Below, in pieces: positions 46,784 to 60,283 of a stretch of DNA of 64,000 nt. Under the pieces are notes generated by a model. It was not told the origin of the DNA, did not search any database, and saw nothing but the letters and a program-made list of their open reading frames with translations. The stretch's first letter is position 1. Each line of letters starts with the position of its first letter. The position numbers and the translations under genes are program-made. Source of the DNA: Paramecium octaurelia. Taxonomy: Eukaryota; Ciliophora; Oligohymenophorea; Peniculida; Parameciidae. The DNA lies in contig CAJJDP010000010.1 of the NCBI GenBank assembly GCA_905182995.1, positions 783,687 to 847,686 on the forward strand, in the 5' to 3' direction.

Positions 46784-48359
46784 ATGATTATCCCAATTTT
46801 TGCTTCCTTAATATTGCTCTTCCTCTATGTTTTTGTTATCAAACCCTTATGCCCAATGATTAAACTCAAGATGTAATTTGGACAAGATTGCAATATGTAA
46901 TATAACTTCTTCGGCAGAGACATATGGAAAAGATTGAGAGATATGAAGATTTTTAACGATATCTTCTGGAGTGATAAGGAAGAATATAAAAAGCAACCAT
47001 ATAAATTCAAAGTTTCTAACTCATTTTGGAAAATACAAATACAGGTGGCTGATCCGGAGTATTACAAACAGATGCTACATAATCCTCATTATTATGAAAA
47101 GGCTAATAACATCGCGGATAAGTACAATTGTATTAGATTTAAGGCATTTATTGTAAAAAGGATTAATTTTTGAGACTAGAGATCAATGGAAGGCCCAAAG
47201 AAGGATTTTAGCTGATCAATTTCAATATCAATAACTTACAAGTAGATTGCCTATGATAAATAAAATTATTCTTGATGGTATCACCAAGATTGGTTCTTAG
47301 AACAATTTATTTGAATAATTAGAACTTATCACAGGAAAAGTTGTCATATAGAGTTTTTTTGGAGATTCGATGGATGGTTTGAAAATAAACAACAAGGATC
47401 TTTAAGTAGAAGTAACAGAGTTGATAAATGATATGGGAGAGTTAAGATTTAAATCTAAATATGTGTTTATCAAAAGACTTCTATTGGGTACATGGGCCTG
47501 GAATATATTTCCAATTTAAGAAGAAATGAAGATTGAACAAAGGATCTTTAAACTTAAAACTATGATTGAAAAAGTAATTCGAAAGAGGCTAATAGAATTA
47601 CGATAAAGTAGCACCTAAAATGACCAAAAGAGTTCAAACATTTTTTTGGATATTCTCCTCAATGATTACATTAAAAATGATCAGAAAAAATAAGAAAATT
47701 AAGCCATCGATGAGGTTATCTAGCAATTTATCACTTTGTTATTTGCAGGTACTGACTCAACAGCTGTTTTATCCTATCACTGTCTTTACTATTTATCAAT
47801 ACATCCAGAGTTTCAACAAGAAGTTAGAGATGAAATTCTAAGTATATGCCCAGAGGAATATATTGTTGAAGATAAATTGAAATAATTAAGCAAATTATCT
47901 GCCTTTATTAATGAAGTCCTAAGATTAAAAAATCCAGCAGTTAACCTATTAATGAGAAATAGTACCTAAACCCATTAAGTAAAAGACCTGACAATACAAA
48001 AAAGTATCTCTATTTATTAAAATTTAGATTGGAGAGTAATTATTAATTTCTAGTTCTAATTACTTTCAGAAAAAAATTTTAAAAACCCAAATGATTTTGA
48101 TTATAAGAGATGGCTAAGCCCTTCACCAATTCTTTGTAATAATGATTTTGTTTACCTTCCTTTCTCTTCTGGTCAAAGGAATTGTATTGGTTAGCATATG
48201 GCATTGATGGAAGCAAAAATTATTCTGTCTTAAATTTTAAAATAGTATTATATAGAACCAAATAAGGAGGTTAATCCTAATTGGAATTTAAGATTCATCT
48301 TACAGTTATAACCTGGTAACTGTATGAAATTATTTAAAATGATAGAAAAATAGGATTGA
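46784..48359 (+). CDS. cytochrome P450
   Basis: About 517 aa; one 22-nt intron at 47153-47174 (ending GAG). It has an N-terminal membrane anchor (IFASLILLFLYVFVIKP), the I-helix LFAGTDSTAVLS (O2-activation A/G-x-D-S/T), the K-helix NEVLRL (ExxR) and the heme loop FSSGQRNCIG with thiolate Cys ~460. The KNPNDFDYKRW segment matches the PERF-like region. This is the usual length for a microsomal P450, so a heme monooxygenase of lipids or xenobiotics in the ER is expected. Its TGA is followed by a further open frame, described separately. Confidence 0.93.
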
Positions 48360-48692
48360 TATAAGAATAAATATTTTATTTAATTTTATGATTCTAATTT
48401 AAATTATGTTAATCTAGGAAAAAAAGGATATGATAAAAATCAAGAATTTTAGTATTCATTTTCTTAGAGTTCTTATTATTAAACTAATATTTATAGCAGT
48501 GATTCAAAATAATTTTGGTAGTAATTATAAAGGAAAAAATTTAAAGAAACTAACATGTTAGCATAATTGTAAAACATATGGATAACATATGTTGTTACTT
48601 ATTTTTACTAAAATTACTTAGTATTTGTATTTTTACTAAAATTACTTAGTATTTGTATTTTCTTGAACGTCTGCCAAATCTTAAAATCATGA
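48360..48692 (+). other. open frame directly after the P450 stop
   Basis: Downstream of the P450 TGA the same frame stays open for about 110 codons to TGA at 48690-48692, with quite coding-like content (GYDKNQEFQYSFSQSSYYQ, then SDSKQFWQQLQRKKFKETN). No ATG lies near its beginning. It might be the remnant of another gene's exon, or a readthrough extension, which I consider unlikely. Opposite-strand frames are also open, so coding status is uncertain. Confidence 0.3.
48601..48656. repeat. 28-bp tandem repeat, two copies
   Basis: Two exact adjacent copies of a 28-bp unit beginning ATTTTTACTAAAATTACT occur at 48601-48628 and 48629-48656, in the spacer after the P450. Confidence 0.9.
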
Positions 48693-49358
48693 AAATTCAC
48701 TTTAACAAATCATTTCTGTAGTTAAAATAATTTCACTTCTCTTTTCCTAAAACATGTTTATAGTTATACCTATTTAATGGGATTTATGGAATTCGTTTCT
48801 AAATTTTGATGATCTTATAACGAAATAACCTAGATATCTCAGACAACAAATTCTAATAACTAACTTTTTCAGCATCTAGTCAGAAGTTATCTCATAAAAT
48901 TTCTGATAATTCTTTGGATCTATCTTAGGAAAAATTATCTTAGCTATATTTTTATTTTTACTAACTTAAATTATTTTTCCCAACCAATTTTTTTATATAT
49001 ATATCTTTTTAAATTCCCAATGCAATAAACTGCCTTGAAGTTAGTTTTAATCGATAATCTAATATAATAAAAACTTATGTGCTCCTCATTACCTTTTGAT
49101 CTAAAAAATTTTAATTGAAAACAATAGGGTTGCTTATTTTTGAAATTATAATTCTTTAGGAGATTTTGAAATTGTATTTGCAAATTTAAAGAAGAAAAAG
49201 TACATTGGCTGCCCGAGGATAAATTTGAAAGTTGTTATTTGAACAGAAAAGAGAGAAAGGCATCTTTTATAAAAAAGAATTTATAATAAGAAAATAAATA
49301 ATAATCTAAAATAGAAATTCATCCTACTTTACAAGTACTCAAATTTATGAATACACAA
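48693..49358. other. spacer with fragments of coding-like frames
   Basis: A minus ORF at about 48878-49183 (102 codons, MQIQFQNLLKNYNF..) and a startless plus frame at 49167-49380 (EEKVHWLPEDKFESCY..) both look coding. The plus frame runs into the duplicated block and may be an exon of the gene there. Neither is complete. Confidence 0.3.
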
Positions 49359-49359
49359 T

Positions 49360-49668
49360 ATGAGGCGCGTTTTCTATGATTTTTTTGACAGATCTTACTT
49401 TGACCTATCAAACTTAATAATATTGATATTTAGAGATTAATTTATGAACCGTCTAAAAAAGCAGATTTCTTTGGAGTCCTATTTGTATATTTATGATTTT
49501 TTAAAATAAGTACAACCCAGCATATTATTTTTTATATACAAACAGCTTAAACATTAGAATTATAAACAATTAGTCAAAATTTCATCTGACTAATACCTTA
49601 AACAAAAACTTAGGCTTCAGTTTTATAATATATGGGCCGTAAGTAAATAAAATATAAAAGTACCCTGA
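49360..49668 (+). CDS. segment A of a ciliate multi-TM family gene (copy 1)
   Basis: A plus frame of 102 aa starting MRRVFYDFFDRSYFDLSN, helical and Lys/Tyr-rich, inside the duplicated block. It ends at TGA 49666-49668, and a second frame (49632-50219) carries on with a TM helix. The two look like parts of one gene with an unresolved intron or frameshift between 49560 and 49668. The family (large ciliate multi-TM/PAS proteins) is an inference from general look only. Confidence 0.35.
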
Positions 49669-50219
49669 GAGGAGTAATAACGATTACTATCTTTATAGTA
49701 AGTTTAAGGTATGTATTTTGGAATTCATTACTACTGACAACTAATGAAATGAGCCAAAAAATATCCCACTAATCATACATATCAGACTATTCTTTTTTAG
49801 ACTTGAGTGAGGAAGTAATAAATCTGTACTATTGGAAAGATTATGAAAGTAAGATTGATTCTCTTGCAATTAATATTTTATTGGCACTCATAGTTTACAC
49901 TAATAACAATTTATTAACAGAGCCTAATTACAACCGTATATATAGAACGAATTTATTATATTTAAAACTTGGTGAATAAATGCACTCCCAGAAGTTAGAG
50001 AGTAATTCTTTGCCTAACCAAATAAACTAATTATAATTAAATTTTTATTAAACAAAAATAGACCATCTGAATGGGAAAAAATAACGTGGATTCTTAGAAT
50101 ACTCTTTATAGTTAGAGTAACTATTTTGTTATCAACAAAAATCTTCATTTAAAACAACCTTATTTGAGCTCTATTATTATTTTTATTTGGTTAATCTCAA
50201 TATATGTACATATTAATGA
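49632..50219 (+). CDS. segment B of a ciliate multi-TM family gene (copy 1)
   Basis: A plus frame of 195 aa: MGRKQIKYKSTLRG, a hydrophobic helix (VITITIFIVSLRYVFWNSLLL), then a soluble region (SFLDLSEEVINLYYWKDYE, INILLALIVYTNNNLL, YNRIYRTNLLYLKLGEQ) ending at TGA 50217-50219. Overlap with segment A in another frame points to a junction I could not place. No catalytic motif is seen. Confidence 0.45.
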
Positions 50220-50677
50220 CGTATCTGTACAGTAAATTTAAAAAGAACTCCAAAAAATATACTTAATTTTTTTATTAGAATGAAGCAGATTCAATTATCT
50301 ATCTTGGAATGAAAGGAACTCAAGAAATAGCAATTTAGAGTATTCACATGTGGGATATCTATTAGCATATTTTGGATCAAATGTATCCATACTATTTATG
50401 ATCAAATACTTATTATTACTGCTCAAAATATATATGATTAATAACGAGATGTATAAGACGAATATGTAACATTATAAATAGAGATGTTAACACGACTGTT
50501 ATGTTGTGAAATATGAACGATCAAGTATCACAATATTTGCAAGATGAAACTATTGTGAAGTGTCTTGTGTCAAAATTTGTTAGATATGAAGTTAATTTAT
50601 TATTTCTAATCATTTGAAAGTATTCACTCCATGAAACTAATTGTTTTATAAATTTATTTTCTAAAAGAAGTTAAAAT

Positions 50678-50678
50678 N
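50678..50678. other. single ambiguous base, assembly join
   Basis: A lone N exactly between the two copies of the duplicated 1319-bp block. This is consistent with an artificial join of two contigs. Confidence 0.95.
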
Positions 50679-51997
50679 TATGAGGCGCGTTTTCTATGAT
50701 TTTTTTGACAGATCTTACTTTGACCTATCAAACTTAATAATATTGATATTTAGAGATTAATTTATGAACCGTCTAAAAAAGCAGATTTCTTTGGAGTCCT
50801 ATTTGTATATTTATGATTTTTTAAAATAAGTACAACCCAGCATATTATTTTTTATATACAAACAGCTTAAACATTAGAATTATAAACAATTAGTCAAAAT
50901 TTCATCTGACTAATACCTTAAACAAAAACTTAGGCTTCAGTTTTATAATATATGGGCCGTAAGTAAATAAAATATAAAAGTACCCTGAGAGGAGTAATAA
51001 CGATTACTATCTTTATAGTAAGTTTAAGGTATGTATTTTGGAATTCATTACTACTGACAACTAATGAAATGAGCCAAAAAATATCCCACTAATCATACAT
51101 ATCAGACTATTCTTTTTTAGACTTGAGTGAGGAAGTAATAAATCTGTACTATTGGAAAGATTATGAAAGTAAGATTGATTCTCTTGCAATTAATATTTTA
51201 TTGGCACTCATAGTTTACACTAATAACAATTTATTAACAGAGCCTAATTACAACCGTATATATAGAACGAATTTATTATATTTAAAACTTGGTGAATAAA
51301 TGCACTCCCAGAAGTTAGAGAGTAATTCTTTGCCTAACCAAATAAACTAATTATAATTAAATTTTTATTAAACAAAAATAGACCATCTGAATGGGAAAAA
51401 ATAACGTGGATTCTTAGAATACTCTTTATAGTTAGAGTAACTATTTTGTTATCAACAAAAATCTTCATTTAAAACAACCTTATTTGAGCTCTATTATTAT
51501 TTTTATTTGGTTAATCTCAATATATGTACATATTAATGACGTATCTGTACAGTAAATTTAAAAAGAACTCCAAAAAATATACTTAATTTTTTTATTAGAA
51601 TGAAGCAGATTCAATTATCTATCTTGGAATGAAAGGAACTCAAGAAATAGCAATTTAGAGTATTCACATGTGGGATATCTATTAGCATATTTTGGATCAA
51701 ATGTATCCATACTATTTATGATCAAATACTTATTATTACTGCTCAAAATATATATGATTAATAACGAGATGTATAAGACGAATATGTAACATTATAAATA
51801 GAGATGTTAACACGACTGTTATGTTGTGAAATATGAACGATCAAGTATCACAATATTTGCAAGATGAAACTATTGTGAAGTGTCTTGTGTCAAAATTTGT
51901 TAGATATGAAGTTAATTTATTATTTCTAATCATTTGAAAGTATTCACTCCATGAAACTAATTGTTTTATAAATTTATTTTCTAAAAGAAGTTAAAAT
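50679..51997. repeat. 1319-bp exact direct duplication, copy 2
   Basis: Second copy of the block at 49359-50677. It again contains segment A (50680-50988) and segment B (50952-51539) of the same multi-TM family gene in the same frames. Copy 2 is followed by unique sequence leading into the giant receptor-like gene's 3' end 170 bp later. Confidence 0.95.
50952..51539 (+). CDS. segment B of the multi-TM family gene (copy 2)
   Basis: Identical to the frame at 49632-50219, shifted by 1320. If the duplication is an assembly artefact this is the same locus counted twice, and the count of genes should be reduced by one. Confidence 0.4.
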
Positions 51998-52167
51998 AAT
52001 AGATTTGCGAACAAACGATAATTATTATTTAGCTATTGGACTTGTTAGGCTTCCTAAAATTATATTCAATAATAACAATTTATTTTTAATTTATACAATT
52101 AAATTTAAATAATATTTTTTTAGAGTAGATGGTAAAAATTAAATTGTTTTTGCTTTTATGTTATATA

Positions 52168-55100
52168 TCAAATTTATGTCTTAAAATTGCAATTTAAGGT
52201 TAAAGTTATTTATTTTTTTTACAAACTGTTTAGTGTAAGGTTAATCGCTCCCTAACATGAATTTTATTAAAATCGCCCTGAGACCTTTTGAGAAAAAAGG
52301 AGTGACCTCAATTTTTAGATATTGCGTTTAGTCCTTTCTTCCCTCTATCTCGATTATGTTAATTTTTCTCTCAAAAACTTAGTGAATTTAAAACTAGGTT
52401 TGAAAGCTATAAAGCCTTTTAACAATGATGTTAAAACCACGAGCTTGTATTTACTCTAATAGACTTTTAGAATTTTGATAATAAAGGGGTAACTCAAAAT
52501 AATGCTCAAAATAATAATTAAATTTTGAATGAGTTCTGAAATATTATATTACTCCGATTATTCACATATATATTTGACAACTGCAAAAAATATAGTGATA
52601 GAACAATATTGACCGCTTTGAATATCCAATTGATTATACATATTAAGTATAAAGGGTTTATACTTCAAGGCAATCAATTAGTAAAACATTAAGCAAAGCC
52701 CTAATAATGTTGCTTTCAAAAAGATGTCAGTTTCAAAGTAGATTAAAATAATAATAATAGTTTTCTTCCACAATTTAATCATTTCCCAAAAATAGTTCTT
52801 TTAGGTATATTCATTAAATAAATATCCTATATGTCTTCGAAATTTTATCTTGTTATGATTTTCTCTATTAATGTACAAAAGTAGAAACAACAATAAAGGT
52901 ACGATCAATCCAATAAATGAAGATCCAGGAATTGCAAATCTTTTTATCCATAAGATGTGACTATCCGATCCATATAGTAGAGATACATCGCCTGATATAT
53001 AATTTAGATTTGAGATCTTTCTCACAGCAATAATCAAAAAAAATCTAGTGCTAATACATATTAATTTACTAATTAATCAAGGATGCATAATTTTAGATGT
53101 ACAAATACAAAATTGTAATAGATAAGACCCTTATCCTAAATTTAGTTTTATTCAAGTCTGATGCCACTTAAAATCCAATATAGATAATTAATATCTAGCC
53201 AACTAATAATACAAACATAACCAAGATTCTACTGTAAATTAAATCTATCCCTTAAATTTCAGCCAAAATACAATCAAAATAATTGGCCATATAATAGGAC
53301 GTATCATTAGATTATTTTACAACATTCAAAGAAAAGGAGAAACGAATATTAAATGTAAAAATAAGACAAAAAACCCACAAATAATTAAGAAATAATTTAA
53401 GCAAAATGCTTTCATGATCTAAATATACATTATTAATGTTACCTTAATTTAGTTTGAATAAAATTTCTACAAATTATTTTCTAACCTTAAGTAATGCAAA
53501 TAATTAATTCGATCTTTCAATACTTTGGATGGTTAATAAAGTAGGAAGGATAGACCTAAAGAAATTAAAAATATTGTACCAAATTGAAATTAACAAAAAG
53601 GTTAATAACAACCCAGAAAATTCTAAACATTATTTACATTCTAGTTGCTTTTAGTCTTTAAAGAATTATCCTGCTCCTCTTATATCATATCGATCACATT
53701 CTTCACATAATCCCCCAATGTGACCCTGAGAGCAAAGTTCATTTCCATATTTCCATCCCCCTTCACAGTAAGTTGGGTTTTTAAAGCATAATTCTACATA
53801 ATCTGAAATTTAATTTGGCCTCCAAAACCCAGGTTTGAGTTAAATTTTATTAGAAGTGATTGCATCAAATTTATTTTTATCAAAAATAGAGCATTTTGTT
53901 GTGTTATATGTAACAGAATAGAATCCCTATAATGGCTGACATATTTGACAACCAGCATAAATATAGAATTCTCCTAATTAGCACATCAAACTTTCTACTC
54001 TCATTCTATAGGCTAATTAATCCTCATAATTTGATGAATTGCAATAAACCAAAATTTCCTAAATTCTGTTTTCCTACTTATAAGGATCTATGTCAAATTA
54101 GAGTGAACCCAGGTTAAACCTTTGACATCTTAATTAAAATTTAATTTTGATATTCGGATAGATTCAATTAATTATTAAGAGGCATTATCAAAAGATATTT
54201 ATTCTACATAGCAAGAGTAATTTTAATAATTAATTAATAATTCATTCATACTATTTTTTAGCAGTATATTTAAATTAAATATATAAGGTTAATATATTTA
54301 ATGCTTCGGATTATAAAACTAATAAGTTGATATCTATTAACCGCTAGGAATAAATAAGAAATTTGTTGATTTAGCATGATCTTATAATATAATTTTGTAT
54401 GGTTTTAATTAAAGAACCTAATATAAACGGTCTTCAATTAATTTTTCTTGTGAGAACATCTCTATTTAATTTATTGACAAACTTAGATGCTTTGGCAATT
54501 CATTTATATTATTTGAAGATTATTTCGCAAAATTATAGAAGAGAAGAGACGAGACGAAATTATTTTAATTTAAACAGCTATTTCCATCTAAATATATATT
54601 TTATTGTAAACCTTTCAGAACCTTATGAAAAGTAGAAACCGCCACCCTTTTATGAAACAGTATTGTTGAAAAACATGGAGTTTCTAAGTTAGAATTTTAT
54701 ATTTTCTACATAAACTCCTCCTCCTTTTTACCCATTGTTAGAAATGAAGTTTGAATGATATATTGATATAAAACTGCCAATATTGTTATCCGATTTTGCA
54801 AATATACAACCATAATTTGTGAGTTAGTTCATCATGCATAACAATTCTGAGATTTTTGCATTTTCAAAATCAATTAATTCCAACCAAATTAAGCCATTCA
54901 AGCAATATTAACAATTATTATTTAATAATTGTATTTTTGAGAAAAAAATTCGGGTTTAATTAGTGAGGCTTCTCAATTTAATCAAAGACCCATTTTAATT
55001 TGCATTTTAATATATTTCATCAAAATTGGTAAAGGCCATATCAACCCGCTATGTTATTTAAACAGTTATTATATCACATTATGAGGAATCTCAATGAATA

Positions 55101-58100
55101 TAATAATTATTAATTTAGTTCTAGCTTAACTTATCAAGATGAAAGCGAAATTAATTTGAAATTGTAATATTAGAAAAATGTATTTTTTATGAAACGACAT
55201 TAATTTATTGGACATCAACTAAATTTAAGGGATAAAAAGTATAAATATTGATGAACTTTGTATTTAAGATTTTGATATTGTTAGAATCAATAATTTTGAT
55301 GATAGGCGATAAGATGATTCCTTCTATTATAATTTGGTTTAATGTTAACTTACATCCTTCAAAATTCATGAGAGCATTTTCAGTCAGTATTTTTTGCCTT
55401 TCAATTAAATTAATTTATCCAATAGATTTAAGAAAAGTTAAAAATGCTTTCTCAGTTGAAATAATTGTAAAATTATCTATTTTCACATTGCTTTATAAAA
55501 TGTGTTGAAAATTAGATTTAAAATTCTATATTTAATCATCAAGACTGAAACAATCTCTAGCAAAGATATTTTTTAACTCAATACTATTTTAGGAAGAAGA
55601 TGGATATATTGAAAAGATTGATGATGTTATCTTATTTAATGTATCTGTTAAAGTAATATTATTAACATAAACAGCTAACAAGCTTTTCTTTCCATTAATT
55701 GTAAAAGCCCCATCTTATTCATAATTTGAAATTAGTGAATTGTATGCATGATTAACACTGCAATTTTAGATAATCACAATTCCATCTCCTTATAATTCAA
55801 TGTTAAAAACTTGACTTCCTTATGTTTTAATAAAATTAAATAAACCATTACTAAATTAAAATTTAGTTACTTTTATTGATAAAGCTCCTCCTATAGTTTC
55901 AATATTATATGATTGAGAAATAATATAAGCAATTTCATTTTAATTATAATTGCCTTAAATTTGAATATTGTAATATTTAATCCAAAACTCCTGATCATGG
56001 TAATTATGATTTTATACTTACAAATTTTCTAAATATACTTCATTAGAAAAAATAGAAATAAATGATAAGGAAGAATTCTTTAGAGAATTATTAAAACAAA
56101 TGATATTTTTCATCATTAAAAGACCCTATCCTGAATCGACATAAAAAAGACTTGCGGAAGTTTCAGAAGGATCTTTATTATATTAATGAAAAATATTCTC
56201 CTAGAAGATTAAATTATCAATTTCAATGATTTAAGGTTTTTCAGATTATATATCAATTATTGAAAATAGTTTTCCTAATTATTGTTTTAATAAAATATTT
56301 CCATTTGCCATAAAATTTTTAATATTTATGTACTCATTTGTATTTAACATTGTGAAGGGATTTGATTAAATTGAAATTATTGATTAATCAATAGTAAATA
56401 TATTTTTCAATTGAATATTATTTAGACTTTTATGAATAAACCCATTAACCTACAAAAATTAAGAATGAAATATTTAATTATTTAGACATTAAGATGAAAT
56501 TTACACTTTTGTTCTTGAATTGAATTTTCACAAACAACGTTTTCAATTCTTATCCTAGATACAGAGAGAAGTGATAAAAAACGATAATTTAAAGTATTTG
56601 TTATAAAGACGTTTTAAATAGTTAAATTAAAGCAGTTAATGATTATAAAATGGTTTTCTTAATAAGAGGATATAATATTATTCTAAAAAAAAAGGTAATT
56701 GAACAAAATGCTTATTTATGTTATTGATTGTTTTTATTCTGTAACAAATATTGAAAAATCTATTATAGTAAACTAAATTTCTAACTTTTCAATAATTGAT
56801 GAAATTTATGCAATAATTTAAAATGATATCAATTCATTATCTTTTATTAAAATCTCCTTAAAATTAGATTCATAATTAAATATAATAAATTGTAAATTCA
56901 TCATCCTATTCTGAGAATGTAATAACCAGCTAAAAAAATGCATTCTTCATCTAATTTAACGTTAAGAAATATTTCCTTTAGCCCAATGTGATTAAAATAT
57001 TGGTAATTATACTAATTTGTTAAAACTGATTGAATCTCTTCAATATCAGCACAATTAGAATTCTAAATTAAATAAATGCATACATAATTGAATTCTAAAC
57101 TGTTGATGCAGCTGTTTTCATAACAATATTATGCTATTTGTAAGTATGGATCGATTTGAACTTATTAAAGTAGAATTTATTAAAGGCATCTAAAGGTGTA
57201 AATGGTGTTTTCTGGGCTTATAATAAAATATGGGTTTATTTTCTATTGTATTAGGATTAATTACATTTATTTCTTTATTTGGTCTAATCTCACAAACTTG
57301 ACATAAGGAAGAACATAGAAAGCATATTCCATCAGATTAATTTTTTATTGTCTCTTAATAATAATTTAATTTGCACTTAGAACATTAAAAACTCTGGTCA
57401 TTAACTTCGCATTCAGAACACATTGAATCACAATATTTTTTACAAAATCCTCTTATCTTTTAATAGCCTGTTATGCATTAAGTGATTATAGTTTTTTAAC
57501 TTGGTAATTAATTAGTAAAAATAGGTTTATTTGGTAAAAATTCAATTGTAAAACCTTAAACTTACCATTTCCAAGGTTCTAAATCATTGTCTTCAAAGCA
57601 TTATTTGGAGAAATCCTCTGTATAAATACTGCAAGCTCCAGTTATTGTAGACACTTTATAATTATCCTCACAAAGTAAACATTTTAGAGTGGTTTATGGA
57701 GTTTTGAGGCATTATTTACAATGAAGAATATGGCTTTGGCAATTAATGGTTTCAAGAGCTATATTGAAATCGTTAATAGATGAAAGAGTGCAAATTTCTT
57801 AATTTTATTGATTAATATAGGACCTTAGACAATTTTCTTTGGATGGCTTCTTAAATATGCATTTTCCAATTGTGAAATCAAATATGTATTCTTCAATACA
57901 TTAAGCACAGCCTTCTTTAATTTCTTGATCAATTAAAGAGTAACTTCCTTTTGTAATTTCTACTTCAATGAAGGAGTAGTCTTCTTAAAAACCTAGAGTG
58001 GTTATTGTGGGATCATTCGCAAAATAATTGAAACAATATAAACAATTTTTTATTTTACAAAAGACACATTTTTGTTGAAAATTTTTATATTTTGGAGTCT

Positions 58101-59897
58101 CACAAGGTTGATTTCTGTTTTCGTGTGTATCTTATTTAGTTAAACAATTTAAATGTGTTGGTAAAATTTCACATTCATAACATTCTTCTCCACATTAGTA
58201 GCAATTAGTATTTATTGATTGAGAGGTTCGACAAAAATTTTTAAGCTATTCTATTTTTCAACTAAATCATAAGTAGAACTTAATGTTGTGCAATCAGGGC
58301 AATAGTGTAAATCACTTCCTACCAAAACATATTATTATTCCAAATCCTTCAACTATTATGATACATTTCCATCCTCATCAGTATATAATGTTGTTTAACA
58401 AATAAGGGTTTGAGCCCATATTTTAGGATTCTATATACATTCCAAACAACTTATAACATTTTCATTAATTATTGATGGGCTAAAATAGTTAGAAAAATTA
58501 CCATTTAAAGCAATTACCTTCAGATTCAAAAAAACCGTATTTGCATTCTTCCTTAAATGGTTTTTCTTGGGCTAATTTAAGTTTAAAAACTTCGTAATAA
58601 ACACATTCATTATTCAAATCAATTGTTCCTTATTCACAAATACATTATTTAAAATTTGGCAAATATCTTCTATTTTAATCTTTAGAACATGATAGACAAT
58701 CATCTTTTGTTGGACCATCACATTCCAGGCAAGTTAAGTGGCAAATTATCTATGGTTAATTATTATCTGGACAATTCAAAAATTGTAACCCAACTATTTA
58801 TATAGTTAAGTAATTTGATTTAGATTAGAATATGTTTCCATATGATAACTTAAATTACACTTAATTAAACTAGGCTACATCTAAGTTAATATTTAATTCT
58901 TCTTTACCAAAACCTTTAAAAAAAATAATTGAAACTTAAATTTAATTAACTAATTTCTTAATGAATATAATGCCATAATTAGATATCATAAGTTAAATCG
59001 AATGCTTGAGACTTTAAAAAAGGATTGCTTGAAAACTCAATATTGACAGTTGGGAAAGTATAGATATAGGTTGTTATAATAATTTGGTTTCCATCATTTG
59101 AGATCTTATAGAATAGTTAAAATGCACATAAATTTTGTTAGATGAGTAGTGGATGTTAAAAATTCCCTGAAAGTTTAATCAATTAAAAGTCAAAATCATC
59201 TTATGATGAATAAATTTCATTAATCTTTACCCAACCAGATAATAAGAACTATTGGATACTCAGATACAAATTCATATATATTTGATTTTTCTATTGTTAC
59301 ATCTGCTATGCTGGTTATTAAACTAGGTTCACATAAACAATCATAATTGAGATATGGTTCTATCATATTAGTAAACTCATCAGGATCATTTTGAAAGCAG
59401 TCAAGAAAATAATAAGTTTATCCTGGAAAAAAAGATAGTAAAAAATTTTCAAAATTATATGGTGGAATACTTTGAGATACAAAAAAATCGCCCCCAATTA
59501 TTAGAATTAAATTTTATTCTTCATATGGAAACCCTAATGAAATTGTTTTTTGATGTAATGAATTCATCTAGTCCCAAATATAAATTAAGACTTGCTATTC
59601 TTAAGGGTTTGTACAATCGTAACCTAAAATATGTAATTATTTGTTTGTCTTATTCTCTATTCTAAACTAATGAAAACAACTACTCTCAAGTATTCCAATA
59701 TTTCCAATTTATACTACATTGCTAAGTGGCACATATCTAGTCCATACTCCAAACCCTGCACTTTTAAGTTCTTCATCTGAAATGTTTTCTATTGATTTTG
59801 TTTCAAAAGGATAAGCATCTGTAATACCAGTTATCATACAACTTATTGATAGCTAAAATGCTAACATCGTCAGCAAATAATAAGAAACTATTTTCAT
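52168..59897 (-). CDS. giant secreted/TM Cys-rich beta-helix receptor-like protein
   Basis: About 7.7 kb, roughly 2500 aa, multi-exon. Introns I could place: 59200-59230, 58914-58935, 58480-58501, 58251-58279, 57243-57264. Others surely exist between 53 and 57 kb and are not resolved. In order: signal peptide (MKIVSYYLLTMLAFQLSISC), an ectodomain, furin/EGF-like Cys repeats (CHLTCLECDGPTKDDCLSC; CDSMCSECEVN; CFLCSSLCQVCE), a long Asn/Ile/Ser-rich stretch like a right-handed beta-helix, then CSQGHIGGLCEECDRYDIRG, Cys pairs, and a multi-TM C-terminal block (IYSRILVMFVLLVGQILIIYIG; FIGLIVPLLLFLLLYI; IIIILIYFETDIFL) with a basic tail. This order is seen in large ciliate surface proteins. Ligand and function unknown. 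Confidence 0.78.
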
Positions 59898-60179
59898 TTT
59901 TTATTAAAATAAACATATTTGAATATCTCCATTATTTATTTTTATTTTCCGTTTCAAATAAAAACCATAACAAATAATAAAAAACAACAGTTTTACTTAA
60001 TATAAATAGATAGAAATTTTAATTACCATTAAATTTCTTGATGTTATTAACACTCAAGCTTTAGATTGTATATATTACTTTCTACTGAATAAGTTGATAA
60101 TATTATGATAATATATATAATGGGGGTTAGTTATTACTATCTAGTAACTACTTACCTAGTGATAAGTGGATTTGGTTGA

Positions 60180-60283
60180 GACTGGCATCTGACTGTTCTA
60201 AGACGCCAGTAATATGGTCGGCGTCGTTACAAAATTTAAAATTTTGATGAACCTCTATTCTGGAATCCCTATTTAGGGATGAA
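60180..60283. other. cluster of inverted repeats, two mutually exclusive hairpins
   Basis: ACTGGC (60181-60186) pairs with GCCAGT (60205-60210), while GACGCC (60202-60207) pairs with GGCGTC (60220-60225). The two stems share bases 60205-60207, so only one can form. Next come the perfect inverted repeat CAAAATTT-A-AAATTTTG (60230-60246) and ATCCCTA..TAGGGAT (about 60267-60283). The GC-rich patch stands out in AT-rich DNA. It may be a structured RNA or a recombination-prone site; no known RNA family is recognised. Confidence 0.5.

Larger units (their letters stand above)
49359..50677. repeat. 1319-bp exact direct duplication, copy 1
   Basis: Bases 49359-50677 recur without any difference that I could see at 50679-51997, separated by a single N at 50678. 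The offset is 1320. The most likely cause is two contigs with overlapping ends placed side by side without merging. A real recent tandem duplication is the alternative. Confidence 0.95.
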
